Shown: positions 45,135 through 54,021 of the stretch, one piece after another | Layout of the letters: every line of letters starts with the position of its first letter | Numbering within the stretch: position 1 is the stretch's first letter | Origin: Planctomycetota bacterium | GTDB taxonomy: Bacteria; Planctomycetota; SZUA-567; H5-PLA8 | Length of the DNA: 64,000 nucleotides | Direction: 5' to 3' | Assembly: GCA_015075375.1 (NCBI GenBank) | Contig: JABTUM010000004.1 | Span: forward strand, 496,001 to 560,000 | The notes under the pieces: generated by a model | Databases searched by the model: none | Told to the model about the DNA's origin: nothing | What the model saw: only the letters and a program-made list of their open reading frames with translations | Made by a program: the position numbers and the translations under genes

Positions 45135-45974
45135 TTATTCGCGCCCGATGCGCGCGGCTTCCGCGGGATTGCTCGCGGCGCTTTCCCGGGCCGCCACCTT
45201 CTGACCGGCCTCGATGGACTTCTCCAGCCGGCGCATCGCATCCTTCTCCAGTTCGCCGAAGAGCGCTTCGGGGTCGAGCCCCACGCCGCGCATGTCGGGG
45301 CCGAGCGCTTCGAAGATCGGCAGAATCAACTGGAGCACCCGGTGCAGCCGCGAGCGCAGGTGGTCGCCAAAAGTCTGTCCTTCCTCCTGGGCCTTCCGGA
45401 AGAGCGTTGCGAAGCGTTCCTCTAGGTAAATGTGGTTAAAGCCAAGATGCCGTGCTTCGTCCACCAGAATGCCATCGGCGATCTCGCTCAGCACCGGATC
45501 AAGGTCCAAACGGCGGAAGTCTTCCATCACCAGCTTGGCAAGCACCTCGCTGATCAGTACGCCGCTGAGCCACTCGCCCACGTCGTCGCTCACGATGGCG
45601 CTCTGGAAGAGATACCCGGATGGAAACTTGCGGATGGGAAGCGGCTCGCGCCCGATACGATGGTAATAGCGCGCAAACAGTTCGGTGTGGCGCGCTTCGT
45701 CAACCGCCCAAGTCGTGAGGTAAAACTGGCTTTCGACTTCGCAAGTTGCGCCGAGTTTCGGGATCAATCCGCTGACGCTGTACAACGCCGACTGCTCGCC
45801 CATGATGATTGGCGTCAGTACCTTGGCGAGCTGATCTTTAGAGACATCCTTGGTGATGCGCTGGGGCTTACCCCAATCGAGATCCTCGGCCGACCACTGG
45901 CTGCGCAGAGCCTTGTGCCAGATGGACATGTGCCGCTGCCGTGACAAGTCCGGCAACACTTTGTAAATCTTCAT
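45135..45974 (-). CDS. Ferritin-like diiron oxygenase/desaturase
   Basis: 279 aa, all-helical. The diiron ligands of the ferritin/R2-like class are visible in the right order and spacing: E60 (GEQSAL), E93-xx-H96 (DEARH), E143 (ISEVLAK) and E173-xx-H176 (DEARH). This pattern is shared by acyl-ACP desaturases, AurF-type N-oxygenases and related oxygenases. Overall it looks closer to the AurF/uncharacterised group than to plant-type desaturases. It is soluble, with no membrane helix. As first gene of an operon with a FAAL and an ACP, it probably oxidises an ACP-bound acyl chain; the product is unknown. GGAG lies 10 bases before the ATG. Confidence 0.85.
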   Translation of the reverse strand: MKIYKVLPDLSRQRHMSIWHKALRSQWSAEDLDWGKPQRITKDVSKDQLAKVLTPIIMGEQSALYSVSGLIPKLGATCEVESQFYLTTWAVDEARHTELFARYYHRIGREPLPIRKFPSGYLFQSAIVSDDVGEWLSGVLISEVLAKLVMEDFRRLDLDPVLSEIADGILVDEARHLGFNHIYLEERFATLFRKAQEEGQTFGDHLRSRLHRVLQLILPIFEALGPDMRGVGLDPEALFGELEKDAMRRLEKSIEAGQKVAARESAASNPAEAARIGRE

Positions 45975-46108
45975 CGCTGTAAGGCTCCGCCCACTAAAAG
46001 GAGGTCCAGATACTTTATTTTCGGTTCGAGCGCTGTCAAGCCACCCCGCACCTTGCGCCGATGCGGAAGCCCGGTAAGAATGGTCCGCATCGCACGGAGA
46101 CCGCTTCG

Positions 46109-46396
46109 ATGTCCATTACGCCCGATCAAGTTAGACACGTGGCGTTGCTTTCACGCCTGCAACTCGGCGAAGACGAAGTCGAACGCTACACCAAGCAACT
46201 GGACGCGATCCTGGGGCACGTCGAGCAACTCAATGCGCTGGATACTTCCAACGTCGAGCCGATGATCACCGCCACTGTTTCGGGGAATGTCTTTCGTCCG
46301 GACGAGCCGCGCCCGAGCCTGACGCGCGAAGAGGCGCTGCAAAGCGCGCCCAAGTCCGACGGCGAGTTTTTCGTGGTGCCCAAGGTCATCGAGTAA
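46109..46396 (+). CDS. gatC: Asp/Glu-tRNA amidotransferase subunit C
   Basis: 95 aa from ATG 46109 (GGAG 9 bases upstream); an earlier frame to 46061 would make it too long for the family. Typical GatC features: VRHVALLSRLQLGEDEVERY, then LDAILGHVEQLNALDT, NVEPMITAT and a C-terminal DGEFFVVPKVIE. GatC clamps the GatA and GatB subunits of the enzyme that makes Gln-tRNA(Gln) or Asn-tRNA(Asn) by transamidation. No gatA or gatB is next to it; the following gene is convergent. The divergent 134-bp region to the diiron operon holds both promoters. Confidence 0.95.
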   Translation: MSITPDQVRHVALLSRLQLGEDEVERYTKQLDAILGHVEQLNALDTSNVEPMITATVSGNVFRPDEPRPSLTREEALQSAPKSDGEFFVVPKVIE

Positions 46397-46407
46397 GCCA
46401 GAGCCCG

Positions 46408-47598
46408 TCAGCGGTTCTGGGCCGTCGCATCGCCGGCGGCCTGCGCTTTCGACGCCATTTCCTTCTCACGCCGCGCGTAGTGCTGCAGCATGGCCTCCCG
46501 CGAGGCCCCGGCATCCTGGTAAGTTCGCGCAAGCGCCTTGAGCGGCACGTCCGCGCCCGCTTCGTCGTACGGGGCTTCGGCAGGAGGACGCGTGTTGAGG
46601 CGCGCGTTGAGCTTGCGGTCGCTGCGCCGATCGACGATGCGCGCGTCGATCTGTTCGGGGATCGACGTGCCGTGCCAGTTCTCCCCGATCAGGACTTCCA
46701 TGGGGCTCTTGATCTGCACCGGCAACGCGCGCAGATGCGCGCCGGCCAAGTCCACGAAATGGTTCTGTTCGATATGCAGCGCGTCGGCGCCGGGGTTGGA
46801 GCCCAGGACAATGCCTTCGCGGCCGTGCTCGAAGAGGCAGCGCCGCGCCAAAAGCGCCCACGGGCCGGCGTCGTACGTCGCCAGGACACCCCCGCAGCGC
46901 TCGAAGGTGGTGTGCACGAACAGAGCGGCGCCGCGCGCCAATGCATAATGTTCCGCGCGCGTAAACCGGCAGCCCAGCCATTGGGCCGAACCGCCGCGCT
47001 GTGTGACGGCCACATCCAGCAGATCCGCTCCGCGCAGTTCGCTGGCTTCGCGGCCGTAAAGGAAGAGCGCGGCGTTGCGCGCGCCCGATCCTTGCAGGGC
47101 CACGCGGTCTTTCGAGAGCCCATCGGTGAGCAGGCGGCCGTAAATCCAGAGCATGCCTTGCTGGGTGGGATCGGGAGCGCCAGCTTGCAGAGGTCGTGGC
47201 GCGAGGAGGTCCGGCTGCAGGTACAACTTCGCGCCTTCCTTGAGTAAAAGCGTACGGCCCGCAGGAACCACCAGGCTCCCTCGCACCAGAACGGGGCTTT
47301 GATCGGCGGTGAGCGTCGTGTCGCGCGTCAACGTGCCGCCGAGGACCATCCGGTAGCCGTCGATCTTGGGACCGCTGTACGTACTGGGATTGTCCGCGTA
47401 GACGCCAAAGCGCGGATCTTCCCAATCTTCAGGCAGTTCGATCACCTCAGCCGCCGCAGCGCCACCGGGCAATTGCGGCGGCGGCTTCAGCACCGAGAGC
47501 GGATCCGTAACGATCGATTGAAGGGTCTCCTGGCCGGCGCAGGTGCAAACCGTCCAGAAGCTCAGCCAAAGGAAAAGCGATAGGTACTTGGAAAGCAT
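46408..47598 (-). CDS. Secreted right-handed beta-helix-like protein
   Basis: 396 aa with a signal peptide (YLSLFLWLSFWTVCTCAG). The middle (about 100-310) has short beta-strand turns with the rhythm of right-handed parallel beta-helices (VLVRGSLVVPAGRTLLLKEG; GADALHIEQNHFVDLAG). An Arg/Ala-rich helical tail ends it. Such folds bind or cleave polysaccharides, but the acid residues of a known lyase or hydrolase could not be identified. It is convergent with gatC at 12 bases and divergent from the GntR-type regulator. Confidence 0.7.
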   Translation of the reverse strand: MLSKYLSLFLWLSFWTVCTCAGQETLQSIVTDPLSVLKPPPQLPGGAAAAEVIELPEDWEDPRFGVYADNPSTYSGPKIDGYRMVLGGTLTRDTTLTADQSPVLVRGSLVVPAGRTLLLKEGAKLYLQPDLLAPRPLQAGAPDPTQQGMLWIYGRLLTDGLSKDRVALQGSGARNAALFLYGREASELRGADLLDVAVTQRGGSAQWLGCRFTRAEHYALARGAALFVHTTFERCGGVLATYDAGPWALLARRCLFEHGREGIVLGSNPGADALHIEQNHFVDLAGAHLRALPVQIKSPMEVLIGENWHGTSIPEQIDARIVDRRSDRKLNARLNTRPPAEAPYDEAGADVPLKALARTYQDAGASREAMLQHYARREKEMASKAQAAGDATAQNR

Positions 47599-47749
47599 CG
47601 GTCAAGCGCCCCCACGCGCGTATCGTTGGCTCCTTGGGAAGGAGTGCGGAGCCTCCACACCGGTTTCGGCTACATAAAGGGGTGAGCTTGACTCCTCATT
47701 AGGATTTCGGCAGGTTGATTGATCAGAAAAAGATTTCTAAAAAACAAGT

Positions 47750-47765
47750 AACTAAGTCACTAGTT
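47750..47765. promoter_or_regulatory. Inverted repeat, candidate GntR operator
   Basis: AACTA-agtcac-TAGTT lies 18 bases before the regulator's ATG in an AT-rich 184-bp region between divergent genes. Its place suggests autoregulation of the GntR-LacI hybrid gene. Inference from symmetry and location only. Confidence 0.4.
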
Positions 47766-47782
47766 GATTTGTATGCAGACTC

Positions 47783-48895
47783 ATGAGCATCCACCGCGAG
47801 CCGTTACACGAGCAGATCGCCCAAACGCTCCGTGATGAGATTCGTGCGGGCTTACGTCCGGGCACTAAGTTAGATTCGGAAAGTGCCTTATCTAAAAGGT
47901 TTACAACGAGCATCGTGACCGTTCGTGAAGCCTTGTTACTGCTCGCTCGAGAAGGTTTGCTGATCCGGAAGCAAGGCAGCGGGACTTATGTCGCAGAACC
48001 TCCCAAGTCCATGCACTTGGCCATTTTGACCGATGGACACCTGTACAACGCCCAAACATCTCCCTTTTTTCTGAGTGCCGCGATGGCGATGGTTCGGCAG
48101 TTCGCGGCCGCCGGATATGCCGCTCGCTGCTACATGGGCGGCCAGAAAGAATGCCCGGCGGACAAGGATCGACCGGTGACGTACTGGTCGGACGCGGTGA
48201 AAAAGGAGGAAGTGCTCGGGGTGGCGGCGCTGGCTACGCAGCCGAACGCAGCTTGGATGGAGCCGCTCACCGCTCGCCAAGTACCTATCGTCGGCCCGGC
48301 GCATCGCTTCGAGTACGGCGTCACGCACGATCACGCGAACTTCGCGCGCTGCGCGGTGGAATACCTCGTGGCGCGCGGCCGGCGGCGCATCGCATTGCTG
48401 GGCTGGCACAGCCGCCAGGAGCCTTCGGCCTACTACGACCGGACACTCGACGAGCTTCGCGCGGCGCACGGACTCCAAACGCCGCCCGATTGGGCGCCGC
48501 CGGCCGCGAGCAATCTTCAGGTCGGTGAAACCTGGCGCCAATTTCGGCGCTTGTGGAGTTCGAGTCCCCTGAAGCCCGATGGCCTCGTGATCGGCGACGA
48601 CTGGCAGGCGCGAGAGGTCGTACCGGCCCTGCTGGAAATCGGGATTCGAATTCCCGAAGACCTGCTGCTGCTGGCGCATTCGAACAAGGGCTCGGGCTTG
48701 AGCTATCCGTTTCCGGTGGTGGAGTTGGAGCACGACCCGGAATCCTACGGCGAAGCGATGGGCAGACTGCTGCTGCAGCGGCTGCGTGGCGAAGCCATCG
48801 CCGAGCGGCGCGTGGTGTCTCCCTTCGCACTGGTGGAACCCGAGGCGCTGAAGCGTTCGCGCCCGGCCTCCTGGCACGATGGACAAGTCGCGTAA
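47783..48895 (+). CDS. GntR-type regulator with LacI-like sugar-binding domain
   Basis: 370 aa. Residues 5-72 are a GntR winged helix (LHEQIAQTLRDEIRAGL; SIVTVREALLLLAREGLLIR; GSGTYVAE). Residues 76-355 form a periplasmic-binding-protein-like fold as in LacI/GalR (AILTDGHLYNAQTSPFFLSA; RRIALLGWHS; PDGLVIGDDWQAREV; VVELEHDPESYGEAMGRLLL). This AraR-like combination senses a free sugar in the cytoplasm. A large glycosidase-like gene starts 42 bases downstream on the same strand and is the natural target. Confidence 0.88.
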   Translation: MSIHREPLHEQIAQTLRDEIRAGLRPGTKLDSESALSKRFTTSIVTVREALLLLAREGLLIRKQGSGTYVAEPPKSMHLAILTDGHLYNAQTSPFFLSAAMAMVRQFAAAGYAARCYMGGQKECPADKDRPVTYWSDAVKKEEVLGVAALATQPNAAWMEPLTARQVPIVGPAHRFEYGVTHDHANFARCAVEYLVARGRRRIALLGWHSRQEPSAYYDRTLDELRAAHGLQTPPDWAPPAASNLQVGETWRQFRRLWSSSPLKPDGLVIGDDWQAREVVPALLEIGIRIPEDLLLLAHSNKGSGLSYPFPVVELEHDPESYGEAMGRLLLQRLRGEAIAERRVVSPFALVEPEALKRSRPASWHDGQVA

Positions 48896-48937
48896 CTGCT
48901 TTCGAACTGAAAAAGTATGCATGCGGGGGATCGATCG

Positions 48938-51900
48938 ATGCGGAATAGGCTTCTCGTTTCCGGTTGGGTGGCGGCCTGCGCGTTTACGGCAGCTTTTGCG
49001 GCGGAGACGGTGTCGATCGAGCTGGCCCTGCCGGCCGAGCGCGTTGGCGGCTTCCGAAAAGAGGGCGAGTACTGGGTTCCGCTCAAGGAGGCGCACGATC
49101 TCGACGGCGGCGCTCTGACGCTCGACGCCGGCGCGACCGACGAGCGCCTGTGGGCGCTGGGCGGCGGGATGCAGCAGGAATCGGGCGGGCCGGCGTACGC
49201 GGCGGGCTTCAAGTTGCTGCGCTGGTACGTTCAATCGGCTCAGCCGCGCAAGGTGGCCGTTTGGGCGCGTATGCGCCACAGCCCCCGGGATCTGCGCCTG
49301 TACGTGAACGACGCCATTTGGAGTCCCGCCGAAGAAATCAAGGCGGCCGGCCGCGACCTCAAAGATAAGGATGCATGGAAGGATTTTGCGGATACTTGGC
49401 GTTGGGTGAAGCTCGCCGAGGTGGAATGTGGCGCGGGCCTCCAAGCGTTGCAAGTGATCCCCGATTGGCCGGGCTACAACCATTCGCCGTTGCTGCCGTG
49501 GCCGCATCACTTTCAGATCGAGAAGCTGGTGCTGGTCGAAGGCGGTGCCGCTCCCGAACAATCCGGCGCACAGCCTCGTAAAGCCGCGGTGAAGGCGTAC
49601 TGGATCGAGACCGCCGCGCACGAATTGCCGCCGGGCAGCCGATTGGAAAGCCTTAAGCCTGCTCAGCCCATGCGCGCAAAAGCCCTTCAGGTTTCGAGCG
49701 ACGGTGGAAAAACGTGGGTGACCGCGGATTCGCATCCGGCCGGCGCGAAGCTGACGGTCCGCGCGGTGTTCGATGCCGCTACCGTTCAGACCATGCCGGC
49801 GCAGCGCGCCGATCCCGCTCAGCGGCAAGCGAGTCCTTCGGCCGCCGCCGAGGAAACCAGCCGCTTCGCGCATTTCTCCGCGCGCATCCAAGTACCCGCC
49901 GAACGCGTGCTGAAGCTCGAGAACACGCTGCTGGAACTGGTGCTGGACACCTCGGCTCACGGCGTGCTGAAGCTTACGCATCGCGGCGGCAAGACCGAGG
50001 CCGCACCGGCCACCGTCCGGCCGCTCTTTGCGCTGGAACTGAAGAAGCGCTGCGAACCGTGGCCGGAGCCCCGCCATGTGCTGGAGCCCAAACAGGGGGT
50101 GCTGAAAAGCGCGCGCGTGCGCGGTAAGGGCACGCAGGCCGAGTTGGAGTACCTCTTCCTGGACGGGAAGCTGAAGGCGAAGGTGAGCGTCGACCTGGGC
50201 GCGGGCCTGGAGACGCAGTGGGCGCTGGAACTGGACAATAAATCCGAGTGGGATGTGCTGACCTACACGTTTCCGCGCTTGGGCGGATTGCGCATCGGTT
50301 CCAGCGGCTACGACGATGCGTGGCTGAACACGAACTTCTACGGTCCCTGGATGCCGGGCAGCGCGTACTTCGCCGAGTTCCGCCCCGAAGACCGCGAGTA
50401 CCCGGGCTGGGGCGCGCTGGGTTACGCGAGCCTGTACGACCCGGCCGCGGGACTGACGGTCGCGACGCTGCAGCCGCGCGATGGCGCGACGCATTTCCTG
50501 CTGCGGCCCGAACGTCCGCGCTACGGCGAGACGGTGACGCTGGATGTCCAGAAAGAGCACTGCGTCGCCGGCGGAGAGAAGAAGACCTGGAGCTACGCGT
50601 TGTACTTCCACGACGGCGACTGGCACAGCGGCGCCGACTGGTACCGGAGCTGGTTCCGCAGCGCCTTCGGCGTGGCGGATCACTTCCCCGACTGGGCGCG
50701 CGACGGGCACGGCTGGCTGCAATACAACTCGGCTCTCCACGAAAAGCATTTCAAATGGCCGCAGCTCTGGGACCTCTACGAGAAGGCGCGGCGGATGGGG
50801 CTGAATCATGTCCAAGTGTGGGGCCAGTTCGGCGCGAATTCGTGCTCGGCGTTCTGGTGGCCTTCGCCTAACTACGGGACACAGGAAGAGTTCGCGGCGG
50901 TGAACCGCAAGATTCGCGACGCCGGCGGGCACATCGGCTACTACCTGATGTACGACCGCGAGAACCGCTACAACTATCTCGACGCGCAAACCTACGAAGG
51001 TTATCTGCCCCGCAGCGCCTACCCCGAAGCCGTCCCCATGCTGACGCTGGAGCAATTCAAGCGCGCGGCGTACGTGAAAGACCCCGCGGGCAAACCCGAC
51101 GCATGGCCCGCGAACGAGCAGCAGATGCAGGAGTTCCGCGCCAACCTGGACCGGCTGCTGGCTGCGAAAGAACTGACCACTTGGGCCAAGGGCACGCCCG
51201 AGACGTGGCCGAAGAGCAGCATGATCAACATGAACCCGCTCGACGAGACCTGGTACCGGCACCTCGAACAGTACACCGTGGATCTTTACGCCAAGCGTTG
51301 GAATGCGGACTCGCCGTACCAGGATGTGCTGGGCATCGGTCATCTGGGGCGCAGCTTCGATCTCGCGCGAGGCGACCACGGCCACGTGCACAATTCGGAA
51401 TACCTGACCGCCAAGCGTTTGTTCGAAGCCGGCCAAAAGGCGGACAAGCAGTTTACCCTGCTGGCTGAAGGGAAATCGAATCTGGTGACGCGCTGGGCGG
51501 TGGGCATGACCAGCAATCAACATTACGGCTGGCGCGATCTGCGCGCGCTGCGCTACACCCATCCCGACCATATCCTGGCGCTGGGCGGCTCCAACGGCGG
51601 CTATCACGATATGCGCCACAACTGCGAGCTATCGTTCCTCTTTGGCACGTGGTTCGACATCATCCCCACCGACGAGTTTCAAGACGTGCATAAACTGGTG
51701 CGTTTCCGCACTGCGCTGAAGCGCTGGGCTACGCGCGGGGTATATCGCGACACGGTGGGCGTGAAAGCCGGCGGCGGGCTGCTGGCCGCTCGCCACGACC
51801 GCATCGGCGAGGACGTGCGCGCCATCCTGATCCCGACCGTGCGCCCCGCGGGTGTGGAGCAGGGACAGATCGAAGTGGACGTCGCCGCCTTGGGCGAACG

Positions 51901-52708
51901 CTACGGCGCGTTCTGGCTCACCGAGGATGGGGATGCGAAGGAAGCGTCGATGTACACCTTCGAGCGCGGCTTCGGCGCAACGCAGGCGCCGGCGGCGGGA
52001 GCCAGCGCGCTGTTGTGCGTCGCGCAGGCGCCGGCCGGCGAAGACTTGCTTGGCGGTGTCGTCGTCGAACGCCGACCGCAAGGTCTCGCGGCGCGCGTCT
52101 GGATCGCCAACCTGACGGACGCACCACGCACGCTCCCGCTGCTCCTCGAAGCGCCGGGCGCGGCAACGCCCGTGCAGTCCGTGGCGCTCAAGCCGTTCGG
52201 CGTCTTCTCCCACCGCTACGAAATGAACCTGCCGAATCCAGGCGCGGCGCATGGATTCGTCCGGCTGCTCGCCCAGGGCAAACCGATCGGCGAGAATTAC
52301 CTGTATCCGCTGTACGACGATCCGAGCTTCGAGCGCCGCGGCACGGCCGAAGCCGCCGCGCCGGACGGGCAGCGCATCTTGCGCCTGCCTCCGAAAGAGG
52401 GCTGGCAAGGACACGGCGGGCAACTCTGGCTCGAACCCGGCCACCGCTACCGCATCGGCGTCAAAGCCCGCCGCGGCGGCGCCCAAGGCCAGATGCACGG
52501 GCTCGTGATTCTCAAGCTGGACTCGGGCAAGCAACAGCATGTCGGCCTGAACTTTCCCAAAGATCAGACCGACTTCTCCGCATGGCTGAATCTAAGCGCC
52601 GAATTCGAGACACCTCCCGACTTGAAACAGGCGCAGTTCTACCTCTACAACTCGAACAGCAAAGAAACCGTGGACTACGACGACATTCGCGTCGAGATGC
52701 TTAAGTAG
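48938..52708 (+). CDS. Large secreted glycosidase-like protein (DUF6259 type)
   Basis: 1256 aa from ATG 48938 (GGGGGA 8 bases upstream; an ATG at 48917 is in frame). Signal peptide RLLVSGWVAACAFTAAFA. Residues 30-430 are beta-rich, resembling carbohydrate-binding and GH-type N-terminal sandwiches. A TIM-barrel-like part (about 560-920) has GLNHVQVWGQFGANSCSAFW, GGHIGYYLMYDRENRY, QDVLGIGHLGRSFDLARGDH and FTLLAEGKSN, with candidate acids at the strand ends. C-terminal beta domains follow. It looks like the DUF6259 family of putative glycoside hydrolases. The substrate is unknown; the regulator upstream should respond to a product sugar. Confidence 0.8.
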   Translation: MRNRLLVSGWVAACAFTAAFAAETVSIELALPAERVGGFRKEGEYWVPLKEAHDLDGGALTLDAGATDERLWALGGGMQQESGGPAYAAGFKLLRWYVQSAQPRKVAVWARMRHSPRDLRLYVNDAIWSPAEEIKAAGRDLKDKDAWKDFADTWRWVKLAEVECGAGLQALQVIPDWPGYNHSPLLPWPHHFQIEKLVLVEGGAAPEQSGAQPRKAAVKAYWIETAAHELPPGSRLESLKPAQPMRAKALQVSSDGGKTWVTADSHPAGAKLTVRAVFDAATVQTMPAQRADPAQRQASPSAAAEETSRFAHFSARIQVPAERVLKLENTLLELVLDTSAHGVLKLTHRGGKTEAAPATVRPLFALELKKRCEPWPEPRHVLEPKQGVLKSARVRGKGTQAELEYLFLDGKLKAKVSVDLGAGLETQWALELDNKSEWDVLTYTFPRLGGLRIGSSGYDDAWLNTNFYGPWMPGSAYFAEFRPEDREYPGWGALGYASLYDPAAGLTVATLQPRDGATHFLLRPERPRYGETVTLDVQKEHCVAGGEKKTWSYALYFHDGDWHSGADWYRSWFRSAFGVADHFPDWARDGHGWLQYNSALHEKHFKWPQLWDLYEKARRMGLNHVQVWGQFGANSCSAFWWPSPNYGTQEEFAAVNRKIRDAGGHIGYYLMYDRENRYNYLDAQTYEGYLPRSAYPEAVPMLTLEQFKRAAYVKDPAGKPDAWPANEQQMQEFRANLDRLLAAKELTTWAKGTPETWPKSSMINMNPLDETWYRHLEQYTVDLYAKRWNADSPYQDVLGIGHLGRSFDLARGDHGHVHNSEYLTAKRLFEAGQKADKQFTLLAEGKSNLVTRWAVGMTSNQHYGWRDLRALRYTHPDHILALGGSNGGYHDMRHNCELSFLFGTWFDIIPTDEFQDVHKLVRFRTALKRWATRGVYRDTVGVKAGGGLLAARHDRIGEDVRAILIPTVRPAGVEQGQIEVDVAALGERYGAFWLTEDGDAKEASMYTFERGFGATQAPAAGASALLCVAQAPAGEDLLGGVVVERRPQGLAARVWIANLTDAPRTLPLLLEAPGAATPVQSVALKPFGVFSHRYEMNLPNPGAAHGFVRLLAQGKPIGENYLYPLYDDPSFERRGTAEAAAPDGQRILRLPPKEGWQGHGGQLWLEPGHRYRIGVKARRGGAQGQMHGLVILKLDSGKQQHVGLNFPKDQTDFSAWLNLSAEFETPPDLKQAQFYLYNSNSKETVDYDDIRVEMLK

Positions 52709-52713
52709 CGCCC

Positions 52714-53223
52714 TCAGTCCACCTGTGCCGGCGCTTGGAACTTCACGCTCCCGATGCCGGCGAGCTTGCAGAGGTCGATTACTTTGACCACGTTGAAGAA
52801 TGGGACGAGCTGGTCTTTGCCGCGCGGCTCGTCGTAAAGCGCAATCAGCACGCTGGCTTCGGGATTGGCCGCAATCTGCGCCAAAGCTTGGTAAAGCTGG
52901 TTCACATCCCGCACCGGCGTGGCGTCGCGGCTGGCGAGGTAATACGTCGCCTCGCGCATCGCACGCGTCTGGAAGTCGGCGCTCGCACGCATAACCGCGT
53001 CGTCGCGCACGAAGACGGTCAGTTCTTCCGCTTTGATTATCTGCTCCTTTTTGCCGTCCAGTCCGTCAGGTATGGGCAAGAACGCATCTAAGCGCTGCTC
53101 GACTTGCTTGAACTTCGTCGCGCACATGAAAAAGATCAGGAGCAGGAATACCACGTCGATCATCGGCGTGAGGTCCTGCTTCACTTCGGCAGACAGCGTT
53201 TGCGCATGCTTGAGCATCTTCAT
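52714..53223 (-). CDS. exbD: ExbD/TolR-family protein (second of a pair)
   Basis: 169 aa from ATG 53223 with GGGAGGG just upstream; the start overlaps the stop of the preceding exbD as ATGA. One membrane helix contains the proton-path Asp in DLTPMIDVVFLLLIFFM (about 17-33). The C-terminal periplasmic domain ends at residue 169. ExbD works with ExbB as a proton-driven motor that energises TonB or moves other envelope parts. Two coupled exbD genes suggest a heteromeric stator. Longer frames upstream of 53223 only shadow the neighbouring gene. Confidence 0.9.
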   Translation of the reverse strand: MKMLKHAQTLSAEVKQDLTPMIDVVFLLLIFFMCATKFKQVEQRLDAFLPIPDGLDGKKEQIIKAEELTVFVRDDAVMRASADFQTRAMREATYYLASRDATPVRDVNQLYQALAQIAANPEASVLIALYDEPRGKDQLVPFFNVVKVIDLCKLAGIGSVKFQAPAQVD

Positions 53224-53675
53224 ATCCCTCCCTCTTTTTGGGGTTCGGCGGCGATGGAAATCCGGGCTATGCCGGCGCGCGCACAGGCGGCCAGCACTTG
53301 CTGGACGCGCGCATACGGCGCGCGCCGATCGGCTCGGATGCGGACTTCGAGCGGGCGCTCGGGGTCCGGCGCTGCTTGCGCGCGCAACAGTTCGATCAAG
53401 TCTTCGGTGCGCCGGTAGATTTTCTGCCGCACCAGAACTTCCGTCGCATCGTCGCGCCAAGCCACATTCACAACCACGCGGCGCGTGTGCGCAGGGACGT
53501 CTTCGGCAGCGGCAAGGGACTGGGGCAGGGTGAGCTGCACATATTCCTGCTTGATCAGATCGGAGACGCACAGAAAGAAGACGATCAGGAGAAATACCAG
53601 ATCGATCATCGGCGTGAGGTCGCATTCGACCTCGCGGGCCAAGCTTTTCGATCGGTTGGGGGAGTCGGTCGGCAT
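53220..53675 (-). CDS. exbD: ExbD/TolR-family protein (first of a pair)
   Basis: 151 aa from ATG 53675, with GGAGG 9 bases upstream. Helix with Asp: DLTPMIDLVFLLIVFFLCV. The periplasmic domain includes RRVVVNVAWRDD and LRAQAAPDPERPLEVRIRAD, as usual for the family. It is cotranscribed and coupled with the second exbD. No exbB, tolQ or tonB gene is present in the window; these may lie elsewhere. The neighbour on the other side (alr) is divergent. Confidence 0.9.
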   Translation of the reverse strand: MPTDSPNRSKSLAREVECDLTPMIDLVFLLIVFFLCVSDLIKQEYVQLTLPQSLAAAEDVPAHTRRVVVNVAWRDDATEVLVRQKIYRRTEDLIELLRAQAAPDPERPLEVRIRADRRAPYARVQQVLAACARAGIARISIAAEPQKEGGI

Positions 53676-54021
53676 GCGGGCAATCCTCCGCGGCGCGGCG
53701 TTTGCACGCGCGCCTGGGGTTTGCCGACCCACCTCAACAACGGCGGGGATCTGCGTTCCCGGCAGGAATTTTTCGAGCCGACTTGAGCCAAAATCGCTAA
53801 TGGTGCACGGCTTCACGGCGCCCATTTCGGCAAAGTTTCGCGAACAGTTCCCGAACGAAGCTCCGAAACGAAGCCGAAATTGGTCTTAAACCCTCGAATT
53901 CCAACGATTTACTTCAGGTTCACCCCCCTACCCGCCCGATACCTCGACCAAGGACATTCCTGCGCATGCGGACGGTCAGGAGCCGCGACTTGAGCGGCGC
54001 TCTCGGGGGGGAGCGAAAGCC
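53676..54021. other. Divergent intergenic region between exbD and alr
   Basis: 346 bases with no gene I can support. Both promoters must lie here. The middle, around 53830-53930, is less GC-rich (CCGAAATTGGTCTTAAACCC, AATTCCAACGATTTACTTCA), but clear -35/-10 pairs could not be chosen. The alr ribosome site GGGAG is at 54006-54012. Confidence 0.35.

Noticed and set aside
53224..53625. N-terminal extension of the second exbD gene by 134 residues
   Set aside because: The extension overlaps the first exbD gene in another frame, has no ExbD similarity, and a good ribosome site precedes ATG 53223.
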